A model generated the notes under the pieces. That model had not been told where the DNA came from. It did not search any database and saw only the letters and a list, made by a program, of their open reading frames with translations. Shown one piece after another: positions 1 through 6,550 of a DNA stretch of 8,171 nt. The position numbers and the translations under genes are program-made. The first letter of the stretch is position 1, and the number at the start of each line of letters is the position of its first letter. Origin of the DNA: Alphaproteobacteria bacterium (GTDB taxonomy: Bacteria > Pseudomonadota > Alphaproteobacteria > Sphingomonadales > Sphingomonadaceae); NCBI GenBank assembly GCA_018828205.1, contig JAHJWA010000196.1, forward strand, positions 1 to 8,171. The letters are read 5' to 3'.

Positions 1-135
1 GATCAGGTAGAGCGTGCCGATGTCCTTGTGGTTGGTCGACATGAACCAGCGGGCGAAGAAGCCCGGCTTGTGATCGGCATGGTCATGCGCGTGATCGTCG
101 GCATGGGCCTGGAATGCGTTGGCTGTGGTGGCCAT
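1..135 (-). CDS. ctaD: Cytochrome c oxidase subunit I, N-terminal fragment (partial at window edge)
   Basis: Only the first 45 codons are present; the gene continues beyond position 1. Subunit I is the haem a/haem a3-CuB catalytic subunit of the aa3-type terminal oxidase in the inner membrane. The visible peptide has a cytoplasmic, His/Asp-rich leader (His at residues 11, 15, 17, 19 and 22), then the family hallmark FARWFMSTNHKDIGTLYLI (residues 27-45), which leads into the first transmembrane helix in all CtaD proteins. The ATG at 135-133 is the only start that fits this N-terminus; a weak purine-rich stretch lies upstream. It begins 33 nt after the subunit II stop codon, so the two are almost certainly co-transcribed in the order coxB-coxA. 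Haem and CuB ligands lie outside the window. Confidence 0.95.
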   Translation of the reverse strand, partial: MATTANAFQAHADDHAHDHADHKPGFFARWFMSTNHKDIGTLYLI

Positions 136-168
136 GATGGATGGTCTCTTCGTTCGCTGGAAGTCTGA

Positions 169-1290
169 TTACGTGGTCGGCGACGTGTCGTCGGTCGGCG
201 GAGCGCCGGCCCCCGGAGCGCCTGGTACGGCGCTCTCGGGCGTCTGCAGCGGCGGCAAGCCGGCCTCCCCTTCGGGCGCTGCGGCCGCAGCCGCTTCGTC
301 CTCGGCGAAGGTGCCGCCCTGCGCCCGCACCCAGGCGCGCCATTCGTTCATCGGCAGAGCCTCGATCGCGATCGGCATGTAACCGTGACGCGCGCCGCAC
401 AGCTCGGAACACTGGCCGTAATAGACGCCCGGTTCCTCGATCTCGAGCAGCCGCTCGTTCAGGCGCCCGGGAACCGCGTCGATCTTGAACCACAGCGAGG
501 GAATGGCAAAGCTGTGGATGACGTCGGCGGCGGTGACCTGAAGACGGAGCGGGACGCCCGCAGGGACGACCAAGCGGTTGTCCACGGCGAGCTGCGCCGG
601 TTCGCCGCGTGCGACGGCTTCTTCCTCGTCGAGCATGTTCGAGATGATCTCGAAATCGCCATTGTCGGGGTAGTTGTAGCCCCAGTACCACTGGTAGCCG
701 GTCGCCTTGATGGTGATCGCATCCTCGCCGGGGACTTCATACTGCTTGGCCAGCAGGCCGATCGACGGGATCGCGATACCGACCAAGATCAGCACCGGGA
801 CCACCGTCCAGAGAACCTCGATCAGCGTGTTGTGCGTGGTCTTGGACGGGACCGGGTTGGCCTTGCGGTTGAAGCGCACGACCACATAGACCAGCAGGCC
901 GAGCACGAAGATGCTGATCAGCGCCATCATCCAGACCAGACCGACGTGGAGCCCGTAAGCCGTCCGACCGGTTTCGGAGAATTGGTCCTGAATATCGATC
1001 AGGCCATCGACCGGCATGCCCTTGCCCTCGACCGGGGCCATCGGCGTGTAGGCATCGGCGCCGGCGGCAACCGCCTCGGGATTGGCAACGTCGGCCGCTT
1101 CGGCAGGATCGACCTGTTCGAGCACCGCAGAGGGCGTCTCCGCCGGAACAGGGGCGACGAGATCGCCGCTTTCGAGGGTCGATTGCGCGCTCGCGGCCTG
1201 AAAACCGAAGGTCAGCACAAGCGCAGCAAGCAAGGCTGCGATGATCCGGAAAGCCCCGCGATGGGCGGCAAGAGTTTGAATGCTCGACAT
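169..1290 (-). CDS. ctaC: Cytochrome c oxidase subunit II (CuA subunit)
   Basis: This 373-residue protein accepts electrons from cytochrome c at its binuclear CuA centre and passes them to subunit I. Seen in order: a signal peptide ending at about ASA (residues 33-35), an Ala/Pro/Glu-rich segment (about 36-105), two transmembrane helices (about 114-140 and 156-181), the aromatic motif YQWYWGY (199-205), and a periplasmic cupredoxin domain. The CuA ligand set is complete: His259, Cys294, Glu296, Cys298, His302 and Met305, in CSELCGARHGYM. The C-terminus carries a low-complexity Ala/Pro/Gly/Glu tail of about 45 residues beyond the usual fold. I chose the ATG at 1290 because it gives a compact signal peptide and has GGGAC a few bases upstream; an in-frame GTG at 1329 would add 13 residues. 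A likely promoter lies at 1383-1411. ctaD follows after 33 nt. Confidence 0.96.
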   Translation of the reverse strand: MSSIQTLAAHRGAFRIIAALLAALVLTFGFQAASAQSTLESGDLVAPVPAETPSAVLEQVDPAEAADVANPEAVAAGADAYTPMAPVEGKGMPVDGLIDIQDQFSETGRTAYGLHVGLVWMMALISIFVLGLLVYVVVRFNRKANPVPSKTTHNTLIEVLWTVVPVLILVGIAIPSIGLLAKQYEVPGEDAITIKATGYQWYWGYNYPDNGDFEIISNMLDEEEAVARGEPAQLAVDNRLVVPAGVPLRLQVTAADVIHSFAIPSLWFKIDAVPGRLNERLLEIEEPGVYYGQCSELCGARHGYMPIAIEALPMNEWRAWVRAQGGTFAEDEAAAAAAPEGEAGLPPLQTPESAVPGAPGAGAPPTDDTSPTT

Positions 1291-1382
1291 ATTGTCCCGT
1301 TTCACTGGCACGGACGGAATCACCGCCACGGATACCGGCCCGAGGCACGACGCAAGTCGCCCGATGGACCGAGTTGCGTGGG

Positions 1383-1411
1383 CCTATAGGCAGGCTTTCC
1401 TTGCGCCTCAA
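1383..1411 (-). promoter_or_regulatory. Candidate sigma70-like promoter for the cytochrome oxidase operon
   Basis: Reading the minus strand, TTGAGG (1411-1406) and TATAGG (1388-1383) are separated by exactly 17 nt, close to the housekeeping -35/-10 arrangement. Transcription would start near 1376, giving a leader of roughly 85 nt before the ctaC ATG at 1290. This is a consensus match by eye only; no start-site data are available. Confidence 0.4.
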
Positions 1412-1457
1412 GCACAAGGGGGCAAAAAATGCGCAAGGTCGTTTGTCTCTTGCGCAA
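1401..1457. promoter_or_regulatory. Palindrome and TTGCGC repeats in the pyrE leader, possible operator
   Basis: A perfect 8-bp palindrome TTGCGCAA lies at 1450-1457, a 7-of-8 copy (ATGCGCAA) at 1429-1436, and a half-matching TTGCGC at 1401-1406. The first two also pair as an 8-bp stem (1430-1437 with 1449-1456, 11-nt loop), so the element could act as DNA operator or RNA hairpin. The centres of the two better copies are 21 bp apart, about two helical turns. The first half-site overlaps the candidate ctaC -35 region. Function is inferred only from placement and symmetry; chance in GC-rich DNA is possible. Confidence 0.25.
1416..1422 (+). promoter_or_regulatory. Strong Shine-Dalgarno ahead of an alternative upstream pyrE start
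   Basis: AAGGGGG sits 6 nt before an ATG at 1429 that is in frame with pyrE. The ATG at 1489, which matches the usual PyrE N-terminus, has no clear purine-rich site. Either PyrE carries a 20-residue extension (starting MRKVVCLLRNRR), or ribosomes load at 1429 in a leader, or the site is fortuitous. Confidence 0.4.
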
Positions 1458-1488
1458 TCGCCGCCAAATCGCTTTGTGCTCGGCCGAC

Positions 1489-2070
1489 ATGACCGATGAA
1501 AATATCCTCGCCGATTTCCGCAGCAGCGAAGCGCTGCTCGAAGGGCATTTCCTGCTCTCCTCGGGCCGCCATTCGGGGCATTACCTCCAATGCGCGCGGG
1601 TGCTGATGAACCCGGATCGCGCCGCGCGGCTGGCGCGCGGACTGTGCCAGAAGCTGCCGCGCGAAATCCGCTCGCAGGTCGATCTGGTGGTCAGCCCGGC
1701 GATGGGCGGGCTCATCATCGGCCATGAGGTCGGGCGCTGCCTCGAGAAGGACGCGGTCTTTCTCGAGCGGCCCGAGGGCGAGTTCCACCTGCGCCGCGGC
1801 TTCAGGATCGAGCCGGGCCAGAAGGTGCTGATGGTCGAGGATGTCGTCACCACCGGCCTCTCGAGCCGCGAGGCGATCGCCGCCGTGGCGCGCGAAGGCG
1901 GCGAGGTGATCGCCGAGGTCGCGCTGGTCGATCGTTCGGACGATGCGCTCGATCTCGGGGTCCCCTTCTTCGCCCTGCTCGATATCAATTTCCCGACCTT
2001 CGCCGACGACGAACTGCCCGAGGAACTGGCGGCGATCCCGATCACCAAGCCCGGAAGCCGCAAGGTTTGA
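1489..2070 (+). CDS. pyrE: Orotate phosphoribosyltransferase
   Basis: This 193-residue cytosolic enzyme transfers the phosphoribosyl group of PRPP to orotate, giving orotidine 5'-phosphate, the fifth step of de novo pyrimidine synthesis. The type I phosphoribosyltransferase PRPP loop is intact at residues 113-125 (VLMVEDVVTTGLS, with the acidic pair and TTG), and the fold core VVSPAMGGLIIGHE (67-80) and the FLLSSGRHSGHY segment (21-32) are typical of the family. The ATG at 1489 starts the usual MTDE-type N-terminus. An in-frame ATG at 1429 with a much better ribosome-binding site would add 20 residues, so the start is uncertain. It heads the plus-strand operon, divergent from ctaC. A possible weak promoter is TTGCGC (1401-1406) with an AAAAAT -10 about 18 nt downstream. 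Its stop codon overlaps the pdxJ start. Confidence 0.95.
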   Translation: MTDENILADFRSSEALLEGHFLLSSGRHSGHYLQCARVLMNPDRAARLARGLCQKLPREIRSQVDLVVSPAMGGLIIGHEVGRCLEKDAVFLERPEGEFHLRRGFRIEPGQKVLMVEDVVTTGLSSREAIAAVAREGGEVIAEVALVDRSDDALDLGVPFFALLDINFPTFADDELPEELAAIPITKPGSRKV

Positions 2071-2840
2071 ACCAGTCGCCCCGCCCCGATCCGCACTCGC
2101 CGGTGCTGCCGCAGCCGGCGCCGCTGCGGCTGGGCGTCAACATCGATCACGTCGCCACCATCCGCAACGCGCGCGGCGGCGATCACCCCGACCCGGTGCG
2201 CGCGGCGCAGATCGTCGCCGCGGTCGGCGGCGACGGGATCACCGCGCATTTGCGCGAGGACCGGCGCCATATCCGCGACGGCGACCTCAAGCGGATCCAG
2301 GAGGCCACCGGTCTGCCGCTCAATCTCGAGATGGCGGCGACCGAGGAGATGCTCGCCATCGCGCTCGCGCATATGCCCCACGCCGCCTGCATCGTGCCCG
2401 AGAAGCGCGAGGAGCGCACCACCGAGGGCGGGCTCGATGCCGCCGGGCAGGACAACCGTCTCGCGCCGATCGTGGCGCGGCTGCTCGACCACGGCATCCG
2501 CGTCAGCCTGTTCATCGAGGCCGAGGAGCGCCAGCTCGAGGCGGCGCTGCGGCTCGGGGTCCCGGTGGTCGAATTCCACACCGGCGAATACGCGCATGCG
2601 ACCGGTGAGCACCGCGCCCGGGAACTGCGCCGCATCGCCGACATGTCCGCGCTCGCCGCCAAGAACGGCATCGAACCGCACGCCGGCCACGGCCTCACCT
2701 ACGACAACGTCCAGCCGATCGCCGCCATCCCGCAGCTGGCCGAGCTCAACATCGGCCATTATCTCGTCGGCGAGGCGGTGTTCGTCGGGCTGGACGCCGC
2801 GGTGCGCCGGATGCGCGAGCTGATGGATAACGCCCGATGA
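2067..2840 (+). CDS. pdxJ: Pyridoxine 5'-phosphate synthase
   Basis: PdxJ condenses 1-deoxy-D-xylulose 5-phosphate with 3-amino-2-oxopropyl phosphate to form pyridoxine 5'-phosphate in the DXP-dependent vitamin B6 pathway. It is a TIM-barrel enzyme of the cytosol. Clear family blocks are GVNIDHVATIRNARGG (residues 23-38), DGITAHLREDRRHI (56-69), NLEMA (86-90), VPEKREERTTEGGLD (110-124) and AGHGLTYDNV (206-215). His61, Glu88 and His208 align by motif with the E. coli catalytic His45, Glu72 and His193. The start is taken as the TTG at 2067, which overlaps the pyrE stop in a TTGA junction and suggests translational coupling. This leaves a Pro-rich extension of about 16 residues compared with E. 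coli PdxJ. A GTG at 2103 would remove 12 of these residues, but has no evident ribosome-binding site. Confidence 0.96.
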   Translation: MNQSPRPDPHSPVLPQPAPLRLGVNIDHVATIRNARGGDHPDPVRAAQIVAAVGGDGITAHLREDRRHIRDGDLKRIQEATGLPLNLEMAATEEMLAIALAHMPHAACIVPEKREERTTEGGLDAAGQDNRLAPIVARLLDHGIRVSLFIEAEERQLEAALRLGVPVVEFHTGEYAHATGEHRARELRRIADMSALAAKNGIEPHAGHGLTYDNVQPIAAIPQLAELNIGHYLVGEAVFVGLDAAVRRMRELMDNAR

Positions 2841-2850
2841 GGGGGATGCG

Positions 2851-3252
2851 GTGATCATCGGACTGGGCTCGGACCTGTGCAATATCGAGCGAATCCAGTC
2901 GTCTCTCGACCGTTTCGGCGAGCGGTTCGAGAACCGCGTCTTCACCGAAACCGAACGCGCCAAGGCGCGGCGGCGCCCGTTCACCATCGCGGGTACTTAT
3001 GCCAAGCGATTCGCCGCCAAGGAGGCCTTTTCCAAGGCGGTCGGCACGGGATTCCGGCGCGGGGTGTTCATGAAGGATATCGGCGTGGTCAACGCCCCCT
3101 CGGGCGCGCCCACTCTCGCGCTCTCGGGCGGGGCGGCGAAGCGGCTTGCGGAAATGGTCCCGCCCGGCCATGAGGCGCATATTCATCTCACCCTCACCGA
3201 CGATCACCCATGGGCGCAGGCCCTGGTTGTCATCGAGGCCCTGCCCAAATGA
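2851..3252 (+). CDS. acpS: Holo-[acyl-carrier-protein] synthase
   Basis: This 133-residue enzyme moves 4'-phosphopantetheine from coenzyme A to the conserved serine of apo-acyl carrier protein, activating it for fatty acid synthesis. The N-terminal motif IIGLGSDLCNIERI carries the Mg2+-binding Asp8, and AKRFAAKEAFSKAVGTG (residues 51-67) carries the second metal ligand Glu58; both are intact. Length is normal for a group I (AcpS-type) phosphopantetheinyl transferase. It starts with GTG at 2851, preceded by a GAGGGGGA Shine-Dalgarno; the nearby ATG at 2846 runs into a stop after two codons, so it cannot be the start. It lies 10 nt after pdxJ and its stop shares an ATGA junction with lepB. The pdxJ-acpS pairing is common in proteobacteria. 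Confidence 0.96.
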   Translation: MIIGLGSDLCNIERIQSSLDRFGERFENRVFTETERAKARRRPFTIAGTYAKRFAAKEAFSKAVGTGFRRGVFMKDIGVVNAPSGAPTLALSGGAAKRLAEMVPPGHEAHIHLTLTDDHPWAQALVVIEALPK

Positions 3253-4145
3253 GTTCCGACACCATCGCCGCGACCGAACCTTCCGCGAACAAGCGCTCCG
3301 CCGACAAGCAGGGCGAAAGCGTCAACTGGCTCGGCGAACTGCGCGGGCTAGCGCTGATGCTGCTGGCGGTCTTCGCCTTCCACAGTTTCGTGGCCAAGCC
3401 CTTCTACATCCCCAGCACCTCGATGCTGCCGAACCTTTTCGTCGGCGACCGGCTGGTGGTGAGCAAATATCCCTATGGCTGGAACTGGTCGTCGATCAGC
3501 TTCCACCTCGCGCCGCGCGGCGACTGGCGGGTGATGGGCGACACGCCCGAATATGGCGATGTGGTCATCCCGGTCCATCCCACCCGCGACGAGGATTACA
3601 TCAAGCGCGTGGTCGCGCTGCCGGGCGACCGGATTGCGGTGCGCGACGGGCGGATCATCCTCAACGGCGATGCGGTGCCGCAGGAAGTGGAACCGGCGTT
3701 GCGGATATCCGCCGATTACGATCAGCATCTGTGCAATGGCGATCCCTGCATGGGCGATTTCGCGCCCTATCTGATGCGCGAGGCCGGTGGCGAATCGGTC
3801 TATGAAATCCCGGTGCGGCGCGAGACGCTGCCCAATGGCGCGAGCTATCTGATCATCGATCACCAGGACCAGTATCTCGACAATTACGCCGAGATCACCG
3901 TTCCCGAGGGCCATGTCTTCGTGATGGGCGACAATCGCGACCATTCGGCCGACAGCCGCGCCGAGATCTTCGCGCAAGGGCTCGGCGGCCCGGTCCCGCT
4001 CGAGAACATCGGCGGCCGCGCGGAATTCATCACCTTCTCGCTCGACGGCACCACCAGCCTCAACCCGGTGAGCTGGTTCAGCTCGATGCGCGGCGACCGC
4101 GCCTGGTCGACGCTGCGTCCGTCGCTCGCCGAGCGGGCCGAATAG
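3249..4145 (+). CDS. lepB: Signal peptidase I
   Basis: This 298-residue inner-membrane serine protease removes signal peptides from exported proteins on the periplasmic side. A hydrophilic N-terminus of about 30 residues is followed by a single clear transmembrane helix (about 33-49). Catalytic Ser58 is in IPSTSMLPN (54-62), and the general base Lys119 is in DYIKRVVALPGDRI (116-129). The conserved box MGDNRDHSADSR is at 226-237. There is an insert between boxes D and E (about 143-195, with Cys162 and Cys167), as is usual in proteobacterial LepB. The start at 3249 forms ATGA with the acpS stop, with GAGG at 3235-3238 upstream. In many alphaproteobacteria rnc and era follow lepB; here they do not. 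Confidence 0.96.
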   Translation: MSSDTIAATEPSANKRSADKQGESVNWLGELRGLALMLLAVFAFHSFVAKPFYIPSTSMLPNLFVGDRLVVSKYPYGWNWSSISFHLAPRGDWRVMGDTPEYGDVVIPVHPTRDEDYIKRVVALPGDRIAVRDGRIILNGDAVPQEVEPALRISADYDQHLCNGDPCMGDFAPYLMREAGGESVYEIPVRRETLPNGASYLIIDHQDQYLDNYAEITVPEGHVFVMGDNRDHSADSRAEIFAQGLGGPVPLENIGGRAEFITFSLDGTTSLNPVSWFSSMRGDRAWSTLRPSLAERAE

Positions 4146-4149
4146 CGTC

Positions 4150-5322
4150 ATGACCGCGCCATCGCAGACCGCAGGCGGACAGAACGGGGACCACGGCACC
4201 CTCGCCACGGCCGCCGAGCTGGCGCAGGAGGATCTCGGCACCAGCCCGTCGCGGATTTCCGACCCCCGGCTGCGATACGAGATCAGCCGTGCCTTCGTCT
4301 GGACGATGGTGGTCGGCGGGATCGTGCTGGCCGCCTATATCTCCCGCTCGCTGCTGGTCATCTTCGGCGCGCTGGTGTTCGCGGCGATGATCGACGGCGG
4401 CGCCAGGCTGCTGGGCCGAATCCTCCCGATCCCCCGCTCGCTGCGCGTGGCGATCGTGCTGGTTCTGACCGTCGCCTTCCTGGTCTGGCTGGGCTATTTC
4501 GCCGGCTCGACGATTTCGCGCGAGGCGGCGATGTTCCCCGCGATCGTCGAACAGCAGGTGAGCGAACTGATCGACTGGGCGCGCGCGCAGGGGTTCCAAG
4601 TCAGCCAGGGCCAACTGCAGAACTACGCCGGCGGAATTACCAGCGGGATCGGCACGCTGACCCGCGCTCTGGGCGGGCTGCTGGGCGGATTGACGACCGT
4701 GGCGCTGATTCTCATTATCGGCATTTACGTCGCGCTCGAACCGCAGCTCTACGAGCGCGGCGTGGCATGGACCCTGCCCCGCGCGCAGCGGGCGTCCTTC
4801 TACGTCACCGTCAGCCGCATGGCGCAGACGCTGCGCCGGCTGATGGCCGGGCGGCTGCTGGGAATGGTCGTCGAGGGGGTGTTCACCTATGTCATGCTGG
4901 CGGTGGTGGCCCCGCTGGTCGGGATCGGCGTGGTCCCGATGGCGGCGCTGCTGGCGATCCTGACCGGACTGCTCGCCTTCGTGCCCAATCTCGGCGCGAT
5001 CATCTCGGGCATTCTGATGGTGCTGGTGGGCTTCTCCGGCGGGGTCGAGATGGGGATCTACACCACCTTCGTCTATTTCTTCGTCCAGAACTTCGACGGC
5101 TACGTCGTCGTCCCGATGATCGCCCGCAAAACCGTCGATCTGGCCCCCGCGCTGGTGCTGGCGGCGCAGCTGGTGATGGGCATCCTGTTCGGGATCATCG
5201 GGTTGTTTCTCGCCGATCCGCTGCTGGCGATGATCAAGGTCGCGCTGGAACGCCGCGCCGAAGCCGCAGATGCGGACGACGCCAAAGACGACGCTCGAGA
5301 GGCTCAAACGAATGGCGCGTAA
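4150..5322 (+). CDS. AI-2E/PerM (DUF20) family membrane transporter
   Basis: This is a 390-residue polytopic inner-membrane protein of the family named for TqsA/PerM; substrates are unknown for most members and cannot be read from sequence. A polar N-terminus of about 45 residues precedes paired helices (about 48-63 and 66-82), a third helix (98-118), a soluble stretch (about 120-167), and further helices at about 168-195, 236-258, 261-280, 282-296, 300-315 and 335-355. Family marks include FVPNLGAIISG (277-287), the DGYVVVPMI segment (316-324) and LADPLLAMIKV (354-364). The C-terminus is a charged Ala/Asp/Glu tail. It starts 4 nt after lepB with no strong ribosome-binding site, so translation is probably coupled. 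Its last 11 nt overlap the next gene. The family assignment is firm; autoinducer transport should not be assumed. Confidence 0.92.
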   Translation: MTAPSQTAGGQNGDHGTLATAAELAQEDLGTSPSRISDPRLRYEISRAFVWTMVVGGIVLAAYISRSLLVIFGALVFAAMIDGGARLLGRILPIPRSLRVAIVLVLTVAFLVWLGYFAGSTISREAAMFPAIVEQQVSELIDWARAQGFQVSQGQLQNYAGGITSGIGTLTRALGGLLGGLTTVALILIIGIYVALEPQLYERGVAWTLPRAQRASFYVTVSRMAQTLRRLMAGRLLGMVVEGVFTYVMLAVVAPLVGIGVVPMAALLAILTGLLAFVPNLGAIISGILMVLVGFSGGVEMGIYTTFVYFFVQNFDGYVVVPMIARKTVDLAPALVLAAQLVMGILFGIIGLFLADPLLAMIKVALERRAEAADADDAKDDAREAQTNGA

Positions 5323-6550
5323 GTTTCTCTATTTCATCGCCGTCGTCATCGTCCTGATCATCCTTGGCGCGATCGCGCTGTCGATCTGGTCGCGCGAGGC
5401 GACCGAGATCGCCTTCGTCCCGCGCGGCGAATTCGTCGAGCAGGAAGCGCTGGCCGAGAACGCCTATCAGGACCCCGGGATGTGGTATTCGCGCCCCGGA
5501 ATCGGCACCGACGATCCGGCCCGCTACCAGCCCGCCATCGCCGAGACCCCCGAGGATCCGGCCACCCGCGAACCTTCACCCGAAGCGCCCGCCGCCGAAC
5601 GCCCGCTGGGCGAAGCCCCGCCGGCGCTCGAGGCCGACAGCAGCCGCCGCGCCGACCCGGTCGAGGCCGCCGCAACGCCCGATTTCGCGGTCTTCTTCGT
5701 TTCCCCGACCAGCTATATCCAGGCCGGCGGGGACTGGAACGCCAGCCTGACCGACGCCGCCACCAACCAGCGCGCGCGGATTTTCCTGCGCGGGCTCGCC
5801 AGCCCCTTCAATGGCGCCGACGAGATCTGGGCACCCAAATACCGCCAGGCCGCGGTGGGCGCTTTCCTGACCGACCGGCCCGCCGCCAAGCTGGCGATCG
5901 ATGCCGCCTATCGCGATGTCCGCGACGCTTTCCGCTATTTCGTCGAGAGCGCCGATCCGGCCAAGCCGATCGTTCTGGCCGGGCACAGCCAGGGCGCGCT
6001 GCATATCCTGCGGCTGCTGATGGAAGAGGTCGACGGGAGCGCTCTGGAAGGCCGGATCGCGGCGGTCTACGCCCCGGGCTGGCCGATCTCGGTCGAGCAC
6101 GATCTGCCCGCGCTGCCCTTCCCCGCCTGCGCCGCCTCGGGGCAGGTCGGCTGCATCCTGGGCTGGTCGAGCTTTGCCGACGACAATGATCCCGATTTCC
6201 TGATGCGCCGCTACAGCATCACCCCGGGCTTCAACGGCGAGCCGCGCGGCGACGGGCCGATCCTGTGCGTCAATCCGATCACCGGCGGGACAAACGGCGA
6301 GGCGCTCGCGAGCGAGAACCTGGGCACGCTGGTTCCCGACGAGGGCCTGAGCCGCGCCGAACTGGTCGCGGGCGCGGTCCCGGCGCGCTGCGACGCTTCG
6401 GGCTTGCTGCTGATCGGCGACCCGCCCGAGCTTGGCGAAGGGGTTCTCCCGGGCAACAATTACCACGTCTACGACATCCCGCTGTTCTGGGCGAATGTGC
6501 AGAAGGACGTGCTGGAGCGCGTGCGAGCATGGACGCAAGCAGCCTCGTAA
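5312..6550 (+). CDS. DUF3089 family membrane-anchored alpha/beta hydrolase
   Basis: This 412-residue protein is probably a serine hydrolase of unknown substrate. It has one N-terminal hydrophobic helix (about 5-24) that would anchor it with the rest in the periplasm, then a Pro/Ala/Glu-rich linker (about 76-122). The catalytic-like domain follows, with DFAVFFVSPTSY (124-135), EIWAPKYRQAA (171-181) and the nucleophile elbow GHSQG (224-228, Ser226). GCILGWSSF (280-288) and GNNYHVYDIPLFW (381-393, containing His385 as a candidate catalytic His) fit DUF3089 as I recall it. DUF3089 proteins usually have His in the HPTTY block; here it reads SPTSY. The ATG at 5312 has GAGAGG 9 nt upstream and overlaps the permease by 11 nt; its end overlaps ruvX by 22 nt. 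A lipase/esterase-type reaction is possible but unproven. Confidence 0.87.
   Translation: MARKFLYFIAVVIVLIILGAIALSIWSREATEIAFVPRGEFVEQEALAENAYQDPGMWYSRPGIGTDDPARYQPAIAETPEDPATREPSPEAPAAERPLGEAPPALEADSSRRADPVEAAATPDFAVFFVSPTSYIQAGGDWNASLTDAATNQRARIFLRGLASPFNGADEIWAPKYRQAAVGAFLTDRPAAKLAIDAAYRDVRDAFRYFVESADPAKPIVLAGHSQGALHILRLLMEEVDGSALEGRIAAVYAPGWPISVEHDLPALPFPACAASGQVGCILGWSSFADDNDPDFLMRRYSITPGFNGEPRGDGPILCVNPITGGTNGEALASENLGTLVPDEGLSRAELVAGAVPARCDASGLLLIGDPPELGEGVLPGNNYHVYDIPLFWANVQKDVLERVRAWTQAAS

Noticed and set aside
1291..1329. A 13-residue upstream extension of ctaC from a GTG at 1329.
   Set aside because: It would put charged residues ahead of an already complete signal peptide, and the ATG at 1290 has its own modest ribosome-binding site.
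385..1389. A 334-codon plus-strand open frame antisense to ctaC.
   Set aside because: It lies opposite a gene with a complete CuA motif; its translation is Arg/Asp/His-rich with no recognisable fold, as expected for the mirror of a high-GC gene.
1581..2987. A 468-codon minus-strand open frame antisense to pyrE, pdxJ and acpS.
   Set aside because: It spans three well-supported genes on the other strand and shows no family motif; long shadow frames are common in high-GC DNA.
3210..3248. An upstream lepB start inside acpS.
   Set aside because: The ATGA overlap at 3249 is the natural coupled start, and the extra residues are low-complexity sequence from an acpS shadow frame.
4078..5307. A 409-codon minus-strand open frame rich in Asp, His, Gln and Arg, antisense to the permease.
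   Set aside because: Its composition is the mirror of a hydrophobic membrane-protein gene with GC-ending codons; no domain or ribosome-binding site supports it.
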